Assembly: GCA_038046485.1 (NCBI GenBank)
Contig: JBBSWA010000047.1
Span: 1 to 37,349, forward strand
Reading direction: 5' to 3'
Source: JBBSWA01 sp038046485
GTDB taxonomy: Archaea > Nanobdellota > Nanobdellia > Woesearchaeales > SM23-78
DNA length: 37,349 nucleotides
Part shown: positions 8,686-17,044 of the stretch, piece by piece
Numbering within the stretch: the first letter of the stretch is position 1
Layout: each line of letters starts with the position of its first letter
The notes under the pieces: generated by a model
What the model saw: the letters and a program-made list of their open reading frames with translations, nothing else
What the model was told of the DNA's origin: nothing
Database searches by the model: none
Position numbers and translations under genes: made by a program

Positions 8686-9423
8686 TTAACGCTTTGCCAC
8701 GTGCTCCCAAAGATATTTATGATAACGTTTGTAGTTCTCCGCGAGTTCCTTGCTTTCTACGACGAAAGCAAAGAAGTCTTCCCCTAAAAGATAGTTGACG
8801 GCTTTGTTACCATGAACGCCTAGAACGGTAGGGTTTCCACTGAATGCTTTAGGCAAGAAACGCCATTCTTCCAAAGGATAGGGCTTTGCTTCTTTGCGCA
8901 GCTCATAACGCAAGAGGTTGTAAATCTTAATTCCTTTTTTCAAACGACGTTTGGTCCAATTTTCATAATACGTGGGGAGGCGCTTGGGCACATAACGACC
9001 TGCGGCAATCCAGTAAATGGCTTTGTAATTGAGCATGTCCTCCCATACGGTTTTGATTCCTTCAATGCCCCTATAGATCTCAGCATTGATGGAAGGCTTT
9101 GCTAGCTCAAACTTCTGAATGAAACTAGGCAGTTCTTTTTCCACGGCTTTCTTGGTTTCCTCCAGTGCTTCTTTCTTATCTTCTAGGTAGTCTAAAATCT
9201 TACTTGGATGCACAGCTCGGAATAAGCGCTTATTATTCTCCGTTACATAGGTGACCAAGCCCCGTTCGATGAGCTTATTTAAGATGTCGTAAATATTGCG
9301 ACGCTCAATGCCTGTTTTTTCATGAATCCGGTTGAGCGAGGTAATACCTATATCTAGTAAAGCTGAATATACTCTTATTTCTCCATCGGAAAGACCCACT
9401 TCACGCAAGATGGAAAGAGACAT
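8686..9423 (-). CDS. TrmB-family transcriptional regulator
   Basis: A 245-residue protein with an N-terminal winged helix (LSDGEIRVYSALLDIG, then GIERRNIYDILNKLIERGLV) typical of TrmB/SugR regulators. A charged coiled-coil-like linker follows near residues 82-105, then a C-terminal effector-binding region. TrmB proteins are archaeal regulators that usually sense sugars and act as repressors or activators. It is divergent from the barrel-like secreted protein gene, and a 19-bp palindrome lies between the two promoters, so autoregulation and control of the divergent gene are likely. A TATA-like box at 9445-9455 (minus strand) is 22-32 bases before the ATG. Confidence 0.85.
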   Translation of the reverse strand: MSLSILREVGLSDGEIRVYSALLDIGITSLNRIHEKTGIERRNIYDILNKLIERGLVTYVTENNKRLFRAVHPSKILDYLEDKKEALEETKKAVEKELPSFIQKFELAKPSINAEIYRGIEGIKTVWEDMLNYKAIYWIAAGRYVPKRLPTYYENWTKRRLKKGIKIYNLLRYELRKEAKPYPLEEWRFLPKAFSGNPTVLGVHGNKAVNYLLGEDFFAFVVESKELAENYKRYHKYLWEHVAKR

Positions 9424-9456
9424 TCTTTTCTTAAGCTGAACCTCTATATAAATTTA

Positions 9457-9475
9457 TGGTATTGTAACAATACCA
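9457..9475. promoter_or_regulatory. 19-bp palindromic operator between trmB and the secreted-protein gene
   Basis: TGGTATTGT A ACAATACCA is a perfect 9+1+9 inverted repeat. It lies upstream of both divergent TATA boxes (minus-strand box 9445-9455; plus-strand box about 9482-9491). A site upstream of the TATA box is more typical of activation in archaea, but blocking is also possible. Binding by the neighbouring TrmB protein is inferred from position. Confidence 0.7.
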
Positions 9476-9510
9476 CAAATACTTATTAATAAAAGCCTCT
9501 TACATTCGTT

Positions 9511-10278
9511 ATGAAAACAAGCTTAGAAAGGCGGCTTCGCACCGTTGGCGCAACACTGAGTTTATGCACTGCTCTAGCTACGAGCGCCTCTGCCGATGAT
9601 ATCACTAAAGGAGTACGAGGCCCCACCCCTCTGCAATTGGATGACCGCGTCAGTTACAGCCAGAATGAAAAAGGTGTGCAAAGCTTCGGTAACACACTTA
9701 TCTTAAAATACTGGGATGGAAACCAACTGGGGAAATGGATGTTTGCCTCACTGCCTTATCGATATGTATCTTCTCCCACTAAAGAAACAACTGGATTTGG
9801 AGATCTCACTTTGGGTGGAGGACCTCGCGGCCGCATCGGTAACCTACACTTTCTTTCCTATGGCGCTCTTACTCTTCCTACTGGAGCTGAATTTATTAGC
9901 GCGGAACGAACGGATTTGAAATTAGGCACTTTTGTTACTTACCTGACTTTAGATAAAAAGTTTGAAATAGATAAATCGTTCGAATACACTCTTACTGGAG
10001 AAACCCCTCAACATGTGAATCCCCCCAATGAATTCGCTTTTGGATTTGTAGTTGGGCGGCAAATCACAGAAAAAATCAAATTTGCAGTCGGACTTACACA
10101 CCTCCTTAAAGAAGATGCTCTCACCAAAGAAGATCCTTACCTTACGAATTTAAGAATAGTCGGCAGATATACACCTTCCCCTACAATCCACTTTGAAACC
10201 ATCATAGATGTTGGGATTAAAAGTCATGAGCTGCCTAAAGGAAAAAGTGTAACGGTTTTAGCAAGATATAATTTCTAG
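9511..10278 (+). CDS. Signal-peptide protein resembling an outer-membrane beta-barrel (Phenol_MetA_deg-like)
   Basis: A 255-residue protein with a bacterial-style signal peptide: charged start, hydrophobic core at 11-23, and a probable cut after ATSASA (28/29). The rest is beta-rich with alternating polar/nonpolar strands. GFGDLTLGGG, LPTGAE and a repeated strand-turn pattern recall the transporter/MetA-pathway barrel family (PF13557). It ends in ARYNF; a C-terminal Phe after an alternating strand is the outer-membrane barrel recognition signal in bacteria. Archaea of this type have no known outer membrane of that sort. A TATA box (about 9482-9491) gives a leaderless start. Divergent from trmB, with a shared palindrome. 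It could also be a soluble secreted beta protein. Confidence 0.7.
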   Translation: MKTSLERRLRTVGATLSLCTALATSASADDITKGVRGPTPLQLDDRVSYSQNEKGVQSFGNTLILKYWDGNQLGKWMFASLPYRYVSSPTKETTGFGDLTLGGGPRGRIGNLHFLSYGALTLPTGAEFISAERTDLKLGTFVTYLTLDKKFEIDKSFEYTLTGETPQHVNPPNEFAFGFVVGRQITEKIKFAVGLTHLLKEDALTKEDPYLTNLRIVGRYTPSPTIHFETIIDVGIKSHELPKGKSVTVLARYNF

Positions 10279-10288
10279 AAAGAACTTT

Positions 10289-11776
10289 CTAATCCCCATA
10301 ACTGGGCATGACCTTTTTCACGACGTGCTCGAAATGCTGACCTGTGATTGCGAGCTCGACGGCCATGGGGAGTGCCTTTCTTTTCATCACAATCGTACGA
10401 ACAATCAATCGCCAATACCACAAGCGCGCCCTCGACAAAACACCAATACGCCACATACTTTTTAAAAAAGCAATTATCCCCTTCATGTCCATTTTAGCCT
10501 TAACAGATGGAACATAATTCTTGATGAAGGTGTCAATTCTTCGGTAATATTGTTTTGGTTCATAAAGGGTTTTCATCACTTGCTTGTAACCTGCCATTAG
10601 TTTTTCTTTTTTCATCTTAGGCTTGAAATTCAAGACTCCGTCTGTGTTTCCGCCTGTTGACTCTCCTAGTAGCCGTCCTTCTTTTTTCATACGATACCAA
10701 AGTTGAGTCTGCGGCAAGGCTGTTAATACTCCCACCATAGCCGTTACAACTCCTGTTTTTTGGATGAAGTCAATTTGACGCTCAAAGATGTTCTCTGGAT
10801 CTGTATCAAACCCGACAATAAACCCGCCTAAAACCTGCATCCCATACTGTTGAATCTTTCTTACCGCTTCTCCTAAATCTCTGTTTGTATTTTGAACTTT
10901 CTGACACTCGATTAAACTCTCTTTTACAGGAGTCTCGATTCCTAAGAAAACCTTATAGAAATTTGCAGCACGCATCAACTCCAATAATGAATTATCTGCT
11001 GCTAAGTCTGTACTCGCTTCGGTGAACAACTGGAAGGGATAGTTATGATTTTTCTGCCACTTGACAATGGAACGTAACATCTTTTTTACGTTCACCCGGT
11101 TCCCAATAAAATTATCATCCACAATAAACAAAGACCCTCGCCAACCTGCCTCGTACAAGGCCTGGAACTCTCGCACCATTTGCTGTGGCGTTTTTGTTCG
11201 AGGAATTCTGCCATTCATGATGATGATGTCACAAAACTCGCAATTAAAGGGACAGCCTCTTGAATATTGGACCAACAATGTAGCGTAATCCTTGAAGCGG
11301 ATCAACGACCACATGGGAAGTGGCGTCTGTGTCACATTCGGCCGAATGGGTGAAGTATATACTGGTTTTAGATGGCCCTCTTTCAAGTCTTTCAAAAACA
11401 AGGGCAAGGTCACTTCAGCCTCATTCAAGATGAAATGATCCACTCCTTTGAAATTCTCGTGCTGTGTCGTGAAAACAGGACCCCCTGCCACCACTTTCTT
11501 GCCTAAGGTACTGCATCGAGCAATCACTTCCTCTGCACTGGGCTTCTGAACAATCATCGCACTGATGAACACCATATCCGCCCAAGCCAAATGATCATCT
11601 GTTAACTCAGTGACATTCATATCCACTAATTTCTTTTCCCACCGCTTAGGAATCATCGAGGCAATTGTGAGTAAACCTAAGGGAGGAAAGGCTGCTTTTC
11701 TAGAAATGAAGCGCAGGGCATGCTTAAAGCTCCAAAATGTGTCTGGATATTTAGGATAAACGAGAAGTATTTTCAT
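10289..11776 (-). CDS. B12-binding radical SAM protein with C-terminal DUF4070-like region
   Basis: A 495-residue protein. Residues 1-150 resemble a cobalamin-binding Rossmann domain (MKILLVYPKYPDTFW, then VVAGGPVF and FILNEAE). The radical SAM core carries the cluster motif CPFNCEFCD, and a DDNF segment lies within the barrel. The C-terminal third (from about 350) matches the DUF4070-type extension of large B12-radical SAM enzymes, which include methyltransferases acting on unreactive carbons. The substrate is not identifiable. It is convergent with the barrel-like gene, with about 10 bases between them. Confidence 0.82.
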   Translation of the reverse strand: MKILLVYPKYPDTFWSFKHALRFISRKAAFPPLGLLTIASMIPKRWEKKLVDMNVTELTDDHLAWADMVFISAMIVQKPSAEEVIARCSTLGKKVVAGGPVFTTQHENFKGVDHFILNEAEVTLPLFLKDLKEGHLKPVYTSPIRPNVTQTPLPMWSLIRFKDYATLLVQYSRGCPFNCEFCDIIIMNGRIPRTKTPQQMVREFQALYEAGWRGSLFIVDDNFIGNRVNVKKMLRSIVKWQKNHNYPFQLFTEASTDLAADNSLLELMRAANFYKVFLGIETPVKESLIECQKVQNTNRDLGEAVRKIQQYGMQVLGGFIVGFDTDPENIFERQIDFIQKTGVVTAMVGVLTALPQTQLWYRMKKEGRLLGESTGGNTDGVLNFKPKMKKEKLMAGYKQVMKTLYEPKQYYRRIDTFIKNYVPSVKAKMDMKGIIAFLKSMWRIGVLSRARLWYWRLIVRTIVMKRKALPMAVELAITGQHFEHVVKKVMPSYGD

Positions 11777-11853
11777 ATCGCCCCTCTTAAAAAAGCTTTA
11801 TTTAAGTAAATCTGAATCCGTTTATAATAGTTCGCATCTAAACGAGCTAAACA

Positions 11854-11863
11854 TTTATAAAAA
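11854..11863 (+). promoter_or_regulatory. TATA-box promoter that sets the start of the CBS gene
   Basis: TTTATAAAAA, 21-30 bases before the ATG at 11884. It favours that ATG over the in-frame TTG at 11872. Confidence 0.55.
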
Positions 11864-11883
11864 AAGTCCTCTTGCACTTACCT

Positions 11884-12276
11884 ATGAACGTCTCCCAATG
11901 CACCTTGATCAATGCTTTATCCTGCTCCCCTGAAACACCCCTCCCAGAAGTTGCCCGGATCCTACGAGAACACAAACAACGACGCATCCTGGTTGTTAAC
12001 CAAAACCAAGAACCCATTGGTATTCTGAGCACGACCGACATGAACAATCGAGTCATTGCTGAAAACCAAAATGCCTCTACGCTTGCTGCCCAAGACATCA
12101 TGACCCAGCCCATCCATTTAGTTTGCGACTTAAACGATTCCCTCAACGAAGTCTATCACAAAATGATCAAAAAAACATCTTACTACTGCCCTGTCACTCG
12201 AGAAGGTAAACTGTACGGCATTCTAACCTACGGCGAAATGGTGCGCTGCCTCAATCATCTTCTTCATCATGGCTGA
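11884..12276 (+). CDS. CBS-domain-pair protein
   Basis: A ~130-residue protein made of one tandem CBS (Bateman) module. The first repeat runs from about 5 to 60, with RRILVVNQNQEPIGILSTTDM, and the second from about 72 to 125, with YYCPVTREGKLYGILTYGEMV. Such modules bind adenine nucleotides or SAM and act as regulatory sensors; no catalytic domain is attached. The start at 11884 is chosen from TATA spacing. The stop overlaps the next gene by 8 bp, so the unknown protein downstream may be its functional partner. Confidence 0.82.
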   Translation: MNVSQCTLINALSCSPETPLPEVARILREHKQRRILVVNQNQEPIGILSTTDMNNRVIAENQNASTLAAQDIMTQPIHLVCDLNDSLNEVYHKMIKKTSYYCPVTREGKLYGILTYGEMVRCLNHLLHHG

Positions 12277-13081
12277 TTTTAAGGCTCCTAAAGGCCTAGG
12301 AAGCAAACTCTTCAAAAGCGGACTCTACTCGCTGTACCAAGAACTTACAAAAGGCCCAAAAAGTTTTAGACCCTTGGTTTCTGAACGAATGAAAGAAACC
12401 CTAGTTTATGATTCAGAACGTGGAAAAGAAGTTTCGCTCTACGACCTTGCCAAACACCACGGCCTTGAAAACGAACTGGACCATTACATCCAACAAGAAT
12501 TCAGCAGTCAGCAGGCCTACATTGGAAAAGCCTTACACATTGTAACCAATTTCAAAGACGGGTTAGAAGACCTCATTAGTGCAGCTGAACTCGGAGCGGA
12601 CGTCGCTGCTGGAGCACCTACGGCAGGTACGGGCACCTGCGTTGTGGAAATTGGAAGCAAACTCATTGAACTCCCCATCTATGTCGTCACCCAAAGCCTC
12701 TACACAGCCCTTTCCGGTATCCTCGGCTTTTCTGGAAAGATTTACGAACGAAACCTCAAAGGCGCACGACAATACGCCTGGGACACCACCAAAGGATTTG
12801 CCGGAGCCTTAGGAAGCACCATTCCTTTTTTAGGTACTGCTCTTGAATTCCTCACCAATCCTGATGATAAAACCGACCGCATTGCAACGGCACTGTCTAA
12901 AAACGTGCATCAACGATTACTGCAACGCATCCGCGGCGAAACCAGCCTAGAAGAGCGACTCCAGGCAAAACCCGGCATTCTTCAACGAATGACTGGAGGC
13001 CTCAAAGAATACGCTCATTTAACCGACGGATACGTACAAGACTGGTACCATAATGGATATGAGACAGTGCCTGCCACTTAG
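12269..13081 (+). CDS. Unknown protein, translationally coupled to the CBS protein
   Basis: A 270-residue protein of no recognised family. The N-terminus is basic and the first third mixed helical. The centre (about 105-155) is hydrophobic and Gly/Ala-rich (AADVAAGAPTAGTG-like, then IYVVTQSLYTALSGILGF), with a second Gly/Ala patch near 170-190 (GFAGALGSTIPFLGTALEF). This suggests membrane association without clear long spans. The start codon lies inside the 3' end of the CBS gene, so the two are likely co-translated and may work together. Confidence 0.65.
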   Translation: MADFKAPKGLGSKLFKSGLYSLYQELTKGPKSFRPLVSERMKETLVYDSERGKEVSLYDLAKHHGLENELDHYIQQEFSSQQAYIGKALHIVTNFKDGLEDLISAAELGADVAAGAPTAGTGTCVVEIGSKLIELPIYVVTQSLYTALSGILGFSGKIYERNLKGARQYAWDTTKGFAGALGSTIPFLGTALEFLTNPDDKTDRIATALSKNVHQRLLQRIRGETSLEERLQAKPGILQRMTGGLKEYAHLTDGYVQDWYHNGYETVPAT

Positions 13082-13121
13082 ACGGTAACTTTTTAAACCG
13101 AATTCTCGACCTTATTATTAC

Positions 13122-14888
13122 ATGGGATTTCGAGACAATCCAATCATTAACTTGAGCATTTATACTTGGAGGTATTCCAAAGGCAACCGAACTAATGTAG
13201 TCCTCTACTTTTGCCTGTTTCTGGTCGCTAACACCCTTAGTGCATTTGAACCTCTTATCGTAGCCTATTTACTTAATACCATTCAAGAACAAGGCATCAC
13301 CCCTCAAAATTACCCTCACCTTATCTTTATTGTATCCCTATTTGTCGCGCAAACCATTTCCTTCTGGGCCTTTCACGGACCTGCCCGAATCATCGAACGC
13401 AAAAACGCCTTCCTCGTTTCTACCGCCTATCGAAGATACTTACTCGATGGAGTCATGCGACTCCCCATGTCCTGGCACGCCAACCACCATTCCGGCAACA
13501 CCATCGACAAAATTGAAAAAGGCAACCAAGCGCTCTACCAATACTCCAGCAACACATTCGAAATCATTGACAGCTTAGTCAAATTTATTACCGCCTACAT
13601 TGCTCTTGCCTATCTCAACCTACACGCCATCTACACCCTCTTTTTCATGACCATTGTTGTCATCACCCTTATTCTTCGTTTTGATGCTGTTCTTGTCAAA
13701 AAGTACCGGAAACTCTACAAAACAGAAAATCGGGTAGCAGCTAAGATTTATGATATTATCAGTAACATTACTACTGTTATCATTCTTCGCATTGAAAAAC
13801 TTGCCTCAAGCAGCATCTACAAGAAAATGATGGAACCCTTGGGTGTTTACCAAGAAAGCAACCGCATCAATGAGACCAAATGGTTCTTTGTCTCCCTTTG
13901 CAATGCCCTTATGCTCTTCTCTATCCTCGGCACTTACATTTACCTCAACAAAGAGCAAGGTATTCTTATCGGAACGCTCTATGCCCTCTATGGATACGCC
14001 CAACGCATCAATGGCATCTTCTTTCGATTCGCCTACCAATATGGAGATATTGTACGCAGAAACACGGCTGTACTCAACGCCCAGGAACTTGCTTCTCAAT
14101 TCCAAGACTCAAAAACCATTCAACCCTTAAAACTAGAGCCCTGGAAAGAACTCACTATCCAAAACCTCCGATTCTCCTACCACTACAAAGACAAGACCTT
14201 GCATTTAGACAACTTGAATCTCTCCATTCATAAAGCTGAACGCATTGCCCTTATTGGCACCAGTGGAAGTGGAAAAACAACCTTCCTCAAGATCATCCGA
14301 GACTTATACACTCCCAAAAATGCTCAAATTCAACTGGATGGTAAGAATCTTCCTAACTTTCAAGCTCTTAGTCAACACATCACTCTCATTCCTCAAGACC
14401 CTGAACTCTTTGATGCCACTATTGAAGAAAACATCACAATGGGCATTTCTCACCCATTGAGTTACGTTCGACGCTTCACTGACATGGCCTGCTTTACTCA
14501 AGTTGTCAACCATCTCCCAAAAAAATTCAATAGTCGTATCCATGAACGAGGCGTGAACTTAAGTGGCGGAGAAAAACAACGACTCGCGTTATCTAGGGGG
14601 CTTCTAGCTGCTTATGACAAACCCATCTTACTACTCGACGAACCCACCAGTAGCGTCGACTTCAAAACTGAACTTCACATCTTCCAAAACCTCTTCAAGG
14701 CTTATCGCCAAAAAACCATCATCGCCTCCATCCATAGACTCCACTTACTCCCCTACTTTGACACTATTTATTTCTTTAAAGATGGCAAGATTATTTCCCA
14801 AGGAAACCTTGGGCAACTTCTCAAAACTAACCAAGAATTCAAAAAAATATGGAACAAACAAAAAGCTAAAACTCGCTCTTCGACCTGA
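13122..14888 (+). CDS. ABC exporter, fused membrane and ATPase domains
   Basis: A 588-residue half-transporter. The N-terminal ~310 residues hold the ABC type-1 exporter membrane domain, with hydrophobic stretches near 25-45, 65-85, 150-190 and 260-290. The C-terminal ATPase has Walker A GTSGSGKTT (about 379-387), the signature LSGGEKQR (about 480-487), Walker B ILLLDEPTSS (about 499-508), and an H-loop in IIASIHRL. It should act as a homodimer or heterodimer exporting lipids, peptides or drugs; the substrate is unknown. A TATA-like box (CTTTTTAAA, about 13089-13097) is 25-33 bases before the ATG, giving a leaderless start. Confidence 0.9.
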   Translation: MGFRDNPIINLSIYTWRYSKGNRTNVVLYFCLFLVANTLSAFEPLIVAYLLNTIQEQGITPQNYPHLIFIVSLFVAQTISFWAFHGPARIIERKNAFLVSTAYRRYLLDGVMRLPMSWHANHHSGNTIDKIEKGNQALYQYSSNTFEIIDSLVKFITAYIALAYLNLHAIYTLFFMTIVVITLILRFDAVLVKKYRKLYKTENRVAAKIYDIISNITTVIILRIEKLASSSIYKKMMEPLGVYQESNRINETKWFFVSLCNALMLFSILGTYIYLNKEQGILIGTLYALYGYAQRINGIFFRFAYQYGDIVRRNTAVLNAQELASQFQDSKTIQPLKLEPWKELTIQNLRFSYHYKDKTLHLDNLNLSIHKAERIALIGTSGSGKTTFLKIIRDLYTPKNAQIQLDGKNLPNFQALSQHITLIPQDPELFDATIEENITMGISHPLSYVRRFTDMACFTQVVNHLPKKFNSRIHERGVNLSGGEKQRLALSRGLLAAYDKPILLLDEPTSSVDFKTELHIFQNLFKAYRQKTIIASIHRLHLLPYFDTIYFFKDGKIISQGNLGQLLKTNQEFKKIWNKQKAKTRSST

Positions 14889-14928
14889 CTCTTACAGACT
14901 GATTTTCACAACCCTTAAAAACAAGTGA

Positions 14929-14936
14929 TTAAATAA
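14929..14936 (+). promoter_or_regulatory. TATA-box promoter that sets the start of the zinc-ribbon gene
   Basis: TTAAATAA-like element 23-30 bases before the ATG at 14959. The upstream ATG at 14944 is too close to this box to be on the mRNA. Confidence 0.5.
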
Positions 14937-14958
14937 ACCCTTCATGCGCATCCCAAAA

Positions 14959-15279
14959 ATGTACGGACAAAGCAAGATTGAGCGATGCCCGTTCTGTGAG
15001 AAACAAGCAACCAGCCAAAACAACCAAGGCGTACCTACCTGTCAAGACCATAAAAAACAAGAACTCCAAGATGTGAAGTGCGCCTGCGGAAGTTGGCTGG
15101 AACTGCGTACCGGGAAATTTGGAAGCTACTTCAACTGCATCAAATGCGGCAATGTTAATTTCAAACGAGCCCTTGAAATGACCCAAAGCCCCCAAAACAG
15201 ACCCGAAGCTAAAACTGAGCCCAGTAAACCCAAACCCAAAGAAATCACGATCACTTCCGACGAAGTGGACCTGTATTAA
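14959..15279 (+). CDS. Zinc-ribbon protein, topoisomerase C4-finger-like
   Basis: A ~106-residue protein. An N-terminal Cys pair (CPFC) is followed by further Cys and His residues (CQDH). A second finger, CACGSWLELRTGKFGSYFNC and then IKCG, matches the C4 zinc finger at the end of bacterial type IA topoisomerases. The C-terminal tail is rich in Pro, Lys and Glu and ends in an acidic patch. It is probably a small nucleic-acid-binding protein; a stand-alone topoisomerase finger has no established function. The start at Met6 of the longer frame follows from TATA spacing. Confidence 0.7.
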   Translation: MYGQSKIERCPFCEKQATSQNNQGVPTCQDHKKQELQDVKCACGSWLELRTGKFGSYFNCIKCGNVNFKRALEMTQSPQNRPEAKTEPSKPKPKEITITSDEVDLY

Positions 15280-15320
15280 CCCCATAATAGCGAAGCTTTT
15301 TAAAGCACTCCATCCTCTCT

Positions 15321-15330
15321 TTTAATATAA
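15321..15330 (+). promoter_or_regulatory. TATA-box promoter of the DEAD-box helicase transcript
   Basis: TTTAATATAA. A start about 25 bases downstream (about 15351) would give a leader near 95 nt before the helicase ATG, with a small ORF beginning almost at its 5' end. Confidence 0.5.
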
Positions 15331-15355
15331 GAGCAGCAAACTACTTTTCTCAACT

Positions 15356-15397
15356 ATGATTCAAGTCATCGTTAGTTGGGGAACAGTTTCCAACTAA
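15356..15397 (+). CDS. 13-codon upstream ORF in the helicase leader
   Basis: ATG to TAA encodes MIQVIVSWGTVSN. Its ATG is 26-35 bases after the TATA box, the position at which most genes in this window start, so it could be translated as a leaderless ORF. It covers the 5' arm and loop of the first leader hairpin and stops inside the 3' arm. A ribosome on it would therefore open that hairpin. Whether it is translated is unproven. Confidence 0.4.
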   Translation: MIQVIVSWGTVSN

Positions 15398-15435
15398 ACG
15401 ATAGGGAGAGCCCAAGACCTGCTTATAGGCCTCCC
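15368..15435 (+). promoter_or_regulatory. Two-hairpin mRNA leader of the helicase gene
   Basis: Hairpin 1 pairs 15368-15379 with 15390-15402: 12 pairs with one bulged base, loop about 10 nt. Hairpin 2 pairs GGGAG (15404-15408) plus GCC (15410-15412) with GGC plus CTCCC (15428-15435), with one bulged A. The helicase ATG follows 11 nt later and has no clear Shine-Dalgarno. Structured long leaders on cold-induced helicase mRNAs are known in bacteria and in some methanogens, so post-transcriptional control is plausible. Confidence 0.6.
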
Positions 15436-15445
15436 GGACAATACC

Positions 15446-16711
15446 ATGAATTTTGAACAACTCGGCCTTAAAGATACTATTTTGCAAGCTGTCGAACGCG
15501 AACACTTTAAAGAACCTACTGAGATCCAGATTAAAACGATTCCTCTTATCTTAGAAGGCAAAGACGTCATTGCCCAATCTGCCACAGGATCTGGTAAAAC
15601 CCTCGCCTTTGGTGCGGGCATCATCCAACATACAGTCCACGGCAAGGGCCTACAAGCCTTAGTCTTAACTCCCACTCGAGAACTCACTGAACAAGTCACT
15701 CAAGCCCTACAAAAATTTTGTCACAATCAACTCAGCATTCAAGCCATTTATGGCGGCGTTGGCATTGGCCCTCAGATTCGCGCTCTTCCGAATGCCGATG
15801 TTGTTGTTGCAACTCCTGGACGCATGCTAGACCACCTTGAACGTGGAACCATCCAACTTAACAAAATTCACACCTTAGTTCTAGATGAGTCCGACCGCAT
15901 GATCGATATGGGGTTTATTCGTGACGTTGAACGCATCCTACACGGATGTCCAAAAGAGCGGCAAACCTTACTCTTCTCTGCGACTCTCTCTCCTGAAATC
16001 GGCCATATCGCAAGAAAGCATATGAAAACCCCCATCAAGGTCATCGCTGAAACTTATGTTGATCCGAGTAAACTCTCTCAGATCTACTATGACGTTCCTC
16101 GCAACCAAAAACTCTCACTCTTAGCCCACTTTATCCAACAAGAAACCTCTGGCCTGGTCATGGTTTTCTGCAACACCCGACGCATCACTGACTTTGTTGC
16201 TAAAGCCCTTAAACACGCCAATATCTACGCTACCCCTATTCATGGAGGCCTTACTCAAAGCAAACGAAGCAACACCCTTGAGCGCTTCCATAGCCAGAAA
16301 AGCCAAGTTTTGGTTTGTACCGATGTTGCTGCACGAGGCCTTGACATTCAAGGGGTAAGCCATATTTACAATTACGACATCCCCAATGACCCCAAGCAAT
16401 ACGTTCACCGCATCGGACGAACGGCACGAGCGGGAAAAGAAGGAAAGGTCATCAACCTACTCAGTCCTCAAGATCATGACTATTTTGGCATGGTCCTTCG
16501 TGAATACAACATTAAAATCGCAAAAGGAATTACCCCCAAAGTACAACCTTTACAAGTTCCTGCTCAGGAAGAGCGCCCCCGAAGGTTTAGCCCAAGAACC
16601 AATGGCCCTCGACATGGAGAAGCTAGACGAAACTTTGGAGGATCATCCTCTGAACGACCTCAACGAGAACGAAACCCTCGAGACCGCCCTAACCGATTTG
16701 GAAAAGCATAG
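15446..16711 (+). CDS. DEAD-box RNA helicase with DESD motif II
   Basis: A 421-residue ATP-dependent RNA helicase for RNA remodelling, ribosome assembly or cold adaptation. Visible motifs: Q-motif FKEPTEIQ (21-28), Walker A ATGSGKT (46-52), PTREL (76-80), ATPGRMLDHL (122-131), motif II DESD (147-150, where DEAD is usual), the SAT motif in LFSATLS, and HRIGRTARAG. The C-terminal ~50 residues are rich in Arg, Gly, Pro and Ser, an RNA-binding tail as in other helicases. The gene has an unusual structured leader and an upstream ORF, unlike the leaderless genes around it. Confidence 0.92.
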   Translation: MNFEQLGLKDTILQAVEREHFKEPTEIQIKTIPLILEGKDVIAQSATGSGKTLAFGAGIIQHTVHGKGLQALVLTPTRELTEQVTQALQKFCHNQLSIQAIYGGVGIGPQIRALPNADVVVATPGRMLDHLERGTIQLNKIHTLVLDESDRMIDMGFIRDVERILHGCPKERQTLLFSATLSPEIGHIARKHMKTPIKVIAETYVDPSKLSQIYYDVPRNQKLSLLAHFIQQETSGLVMVFCNTRRITDFVAKALKHANIYATPIHGGLTQSKRSNTLERFHSQKSQVLVCTDVAARGLDIQGVSHIYNYDIPNDPKQYVHRIGRTARAGKEGKVINLLSPQDHDYFGMVLREYNIKIAKGITPKVQPLQVPAQEERPRRFSPRTNGPRHGEARRNFGGSSSERPQRERNPRDRPNRFGKA

Positions 16712-16757
16712 TAACAAAAATCCGCCACTCTTTAATAATAGACAACTATACCCAATT

Positions 16758-16937
16758 TTACAACATGCTGCTCCTTTTTCCATCTCTTGTTGAACATTTT
16801 GTGGGCGTGCACCTTCCCTTCCTTCCAGGTGTCATCCCATCTGTACTTCGAATCAAGCGAATGGTTTTATTAAGAGCTTCTTCTATATGCTTATGACTCT
16901 TTTTATTTTCTCTTTTACCATCCTTTACTTCAGTCAT
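16758..16937 (-). CDS. Possible small basic protein in the 330-bp gap after the helicase
   Basis: The stretch 16712-17044 has no clear gene. The best candidate is this 59-codon minus-strand ORF, starting MTEVKDGKREN and ending RDGKRSSML, basic, with a TATA-like TTTTATAGG about 20-28 bases before its ATG. It matches nothing I know. The frame beside its 3' part also looks protein-like (ARPQNVQQEMEKG), so the gene may be frameshifted or not real. Low confidence. Confidence 0.3.
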   Translation of the reverse strand: MTEVKDGKRENKKSHKHIEEALNKTIRLIRSTDGMTPGRKGRCTPTKCSTRDGKRSSML

Positions 16938-17044
16938 GGTCTTTAACCTACCCCTATAAAATAAGTAGGGTTTGTAAATTTATAAGAAACTAAAATGTAT
17001 ACCTCAAGAAGAACACGAGCACGACAAGAAGAATAATTAAAACT

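Noticed and set aside
16386..16793. 135-codon plus-strand ORF
   Set aside because: It overlaps the helicase 3' end in another frame and shows no family features.
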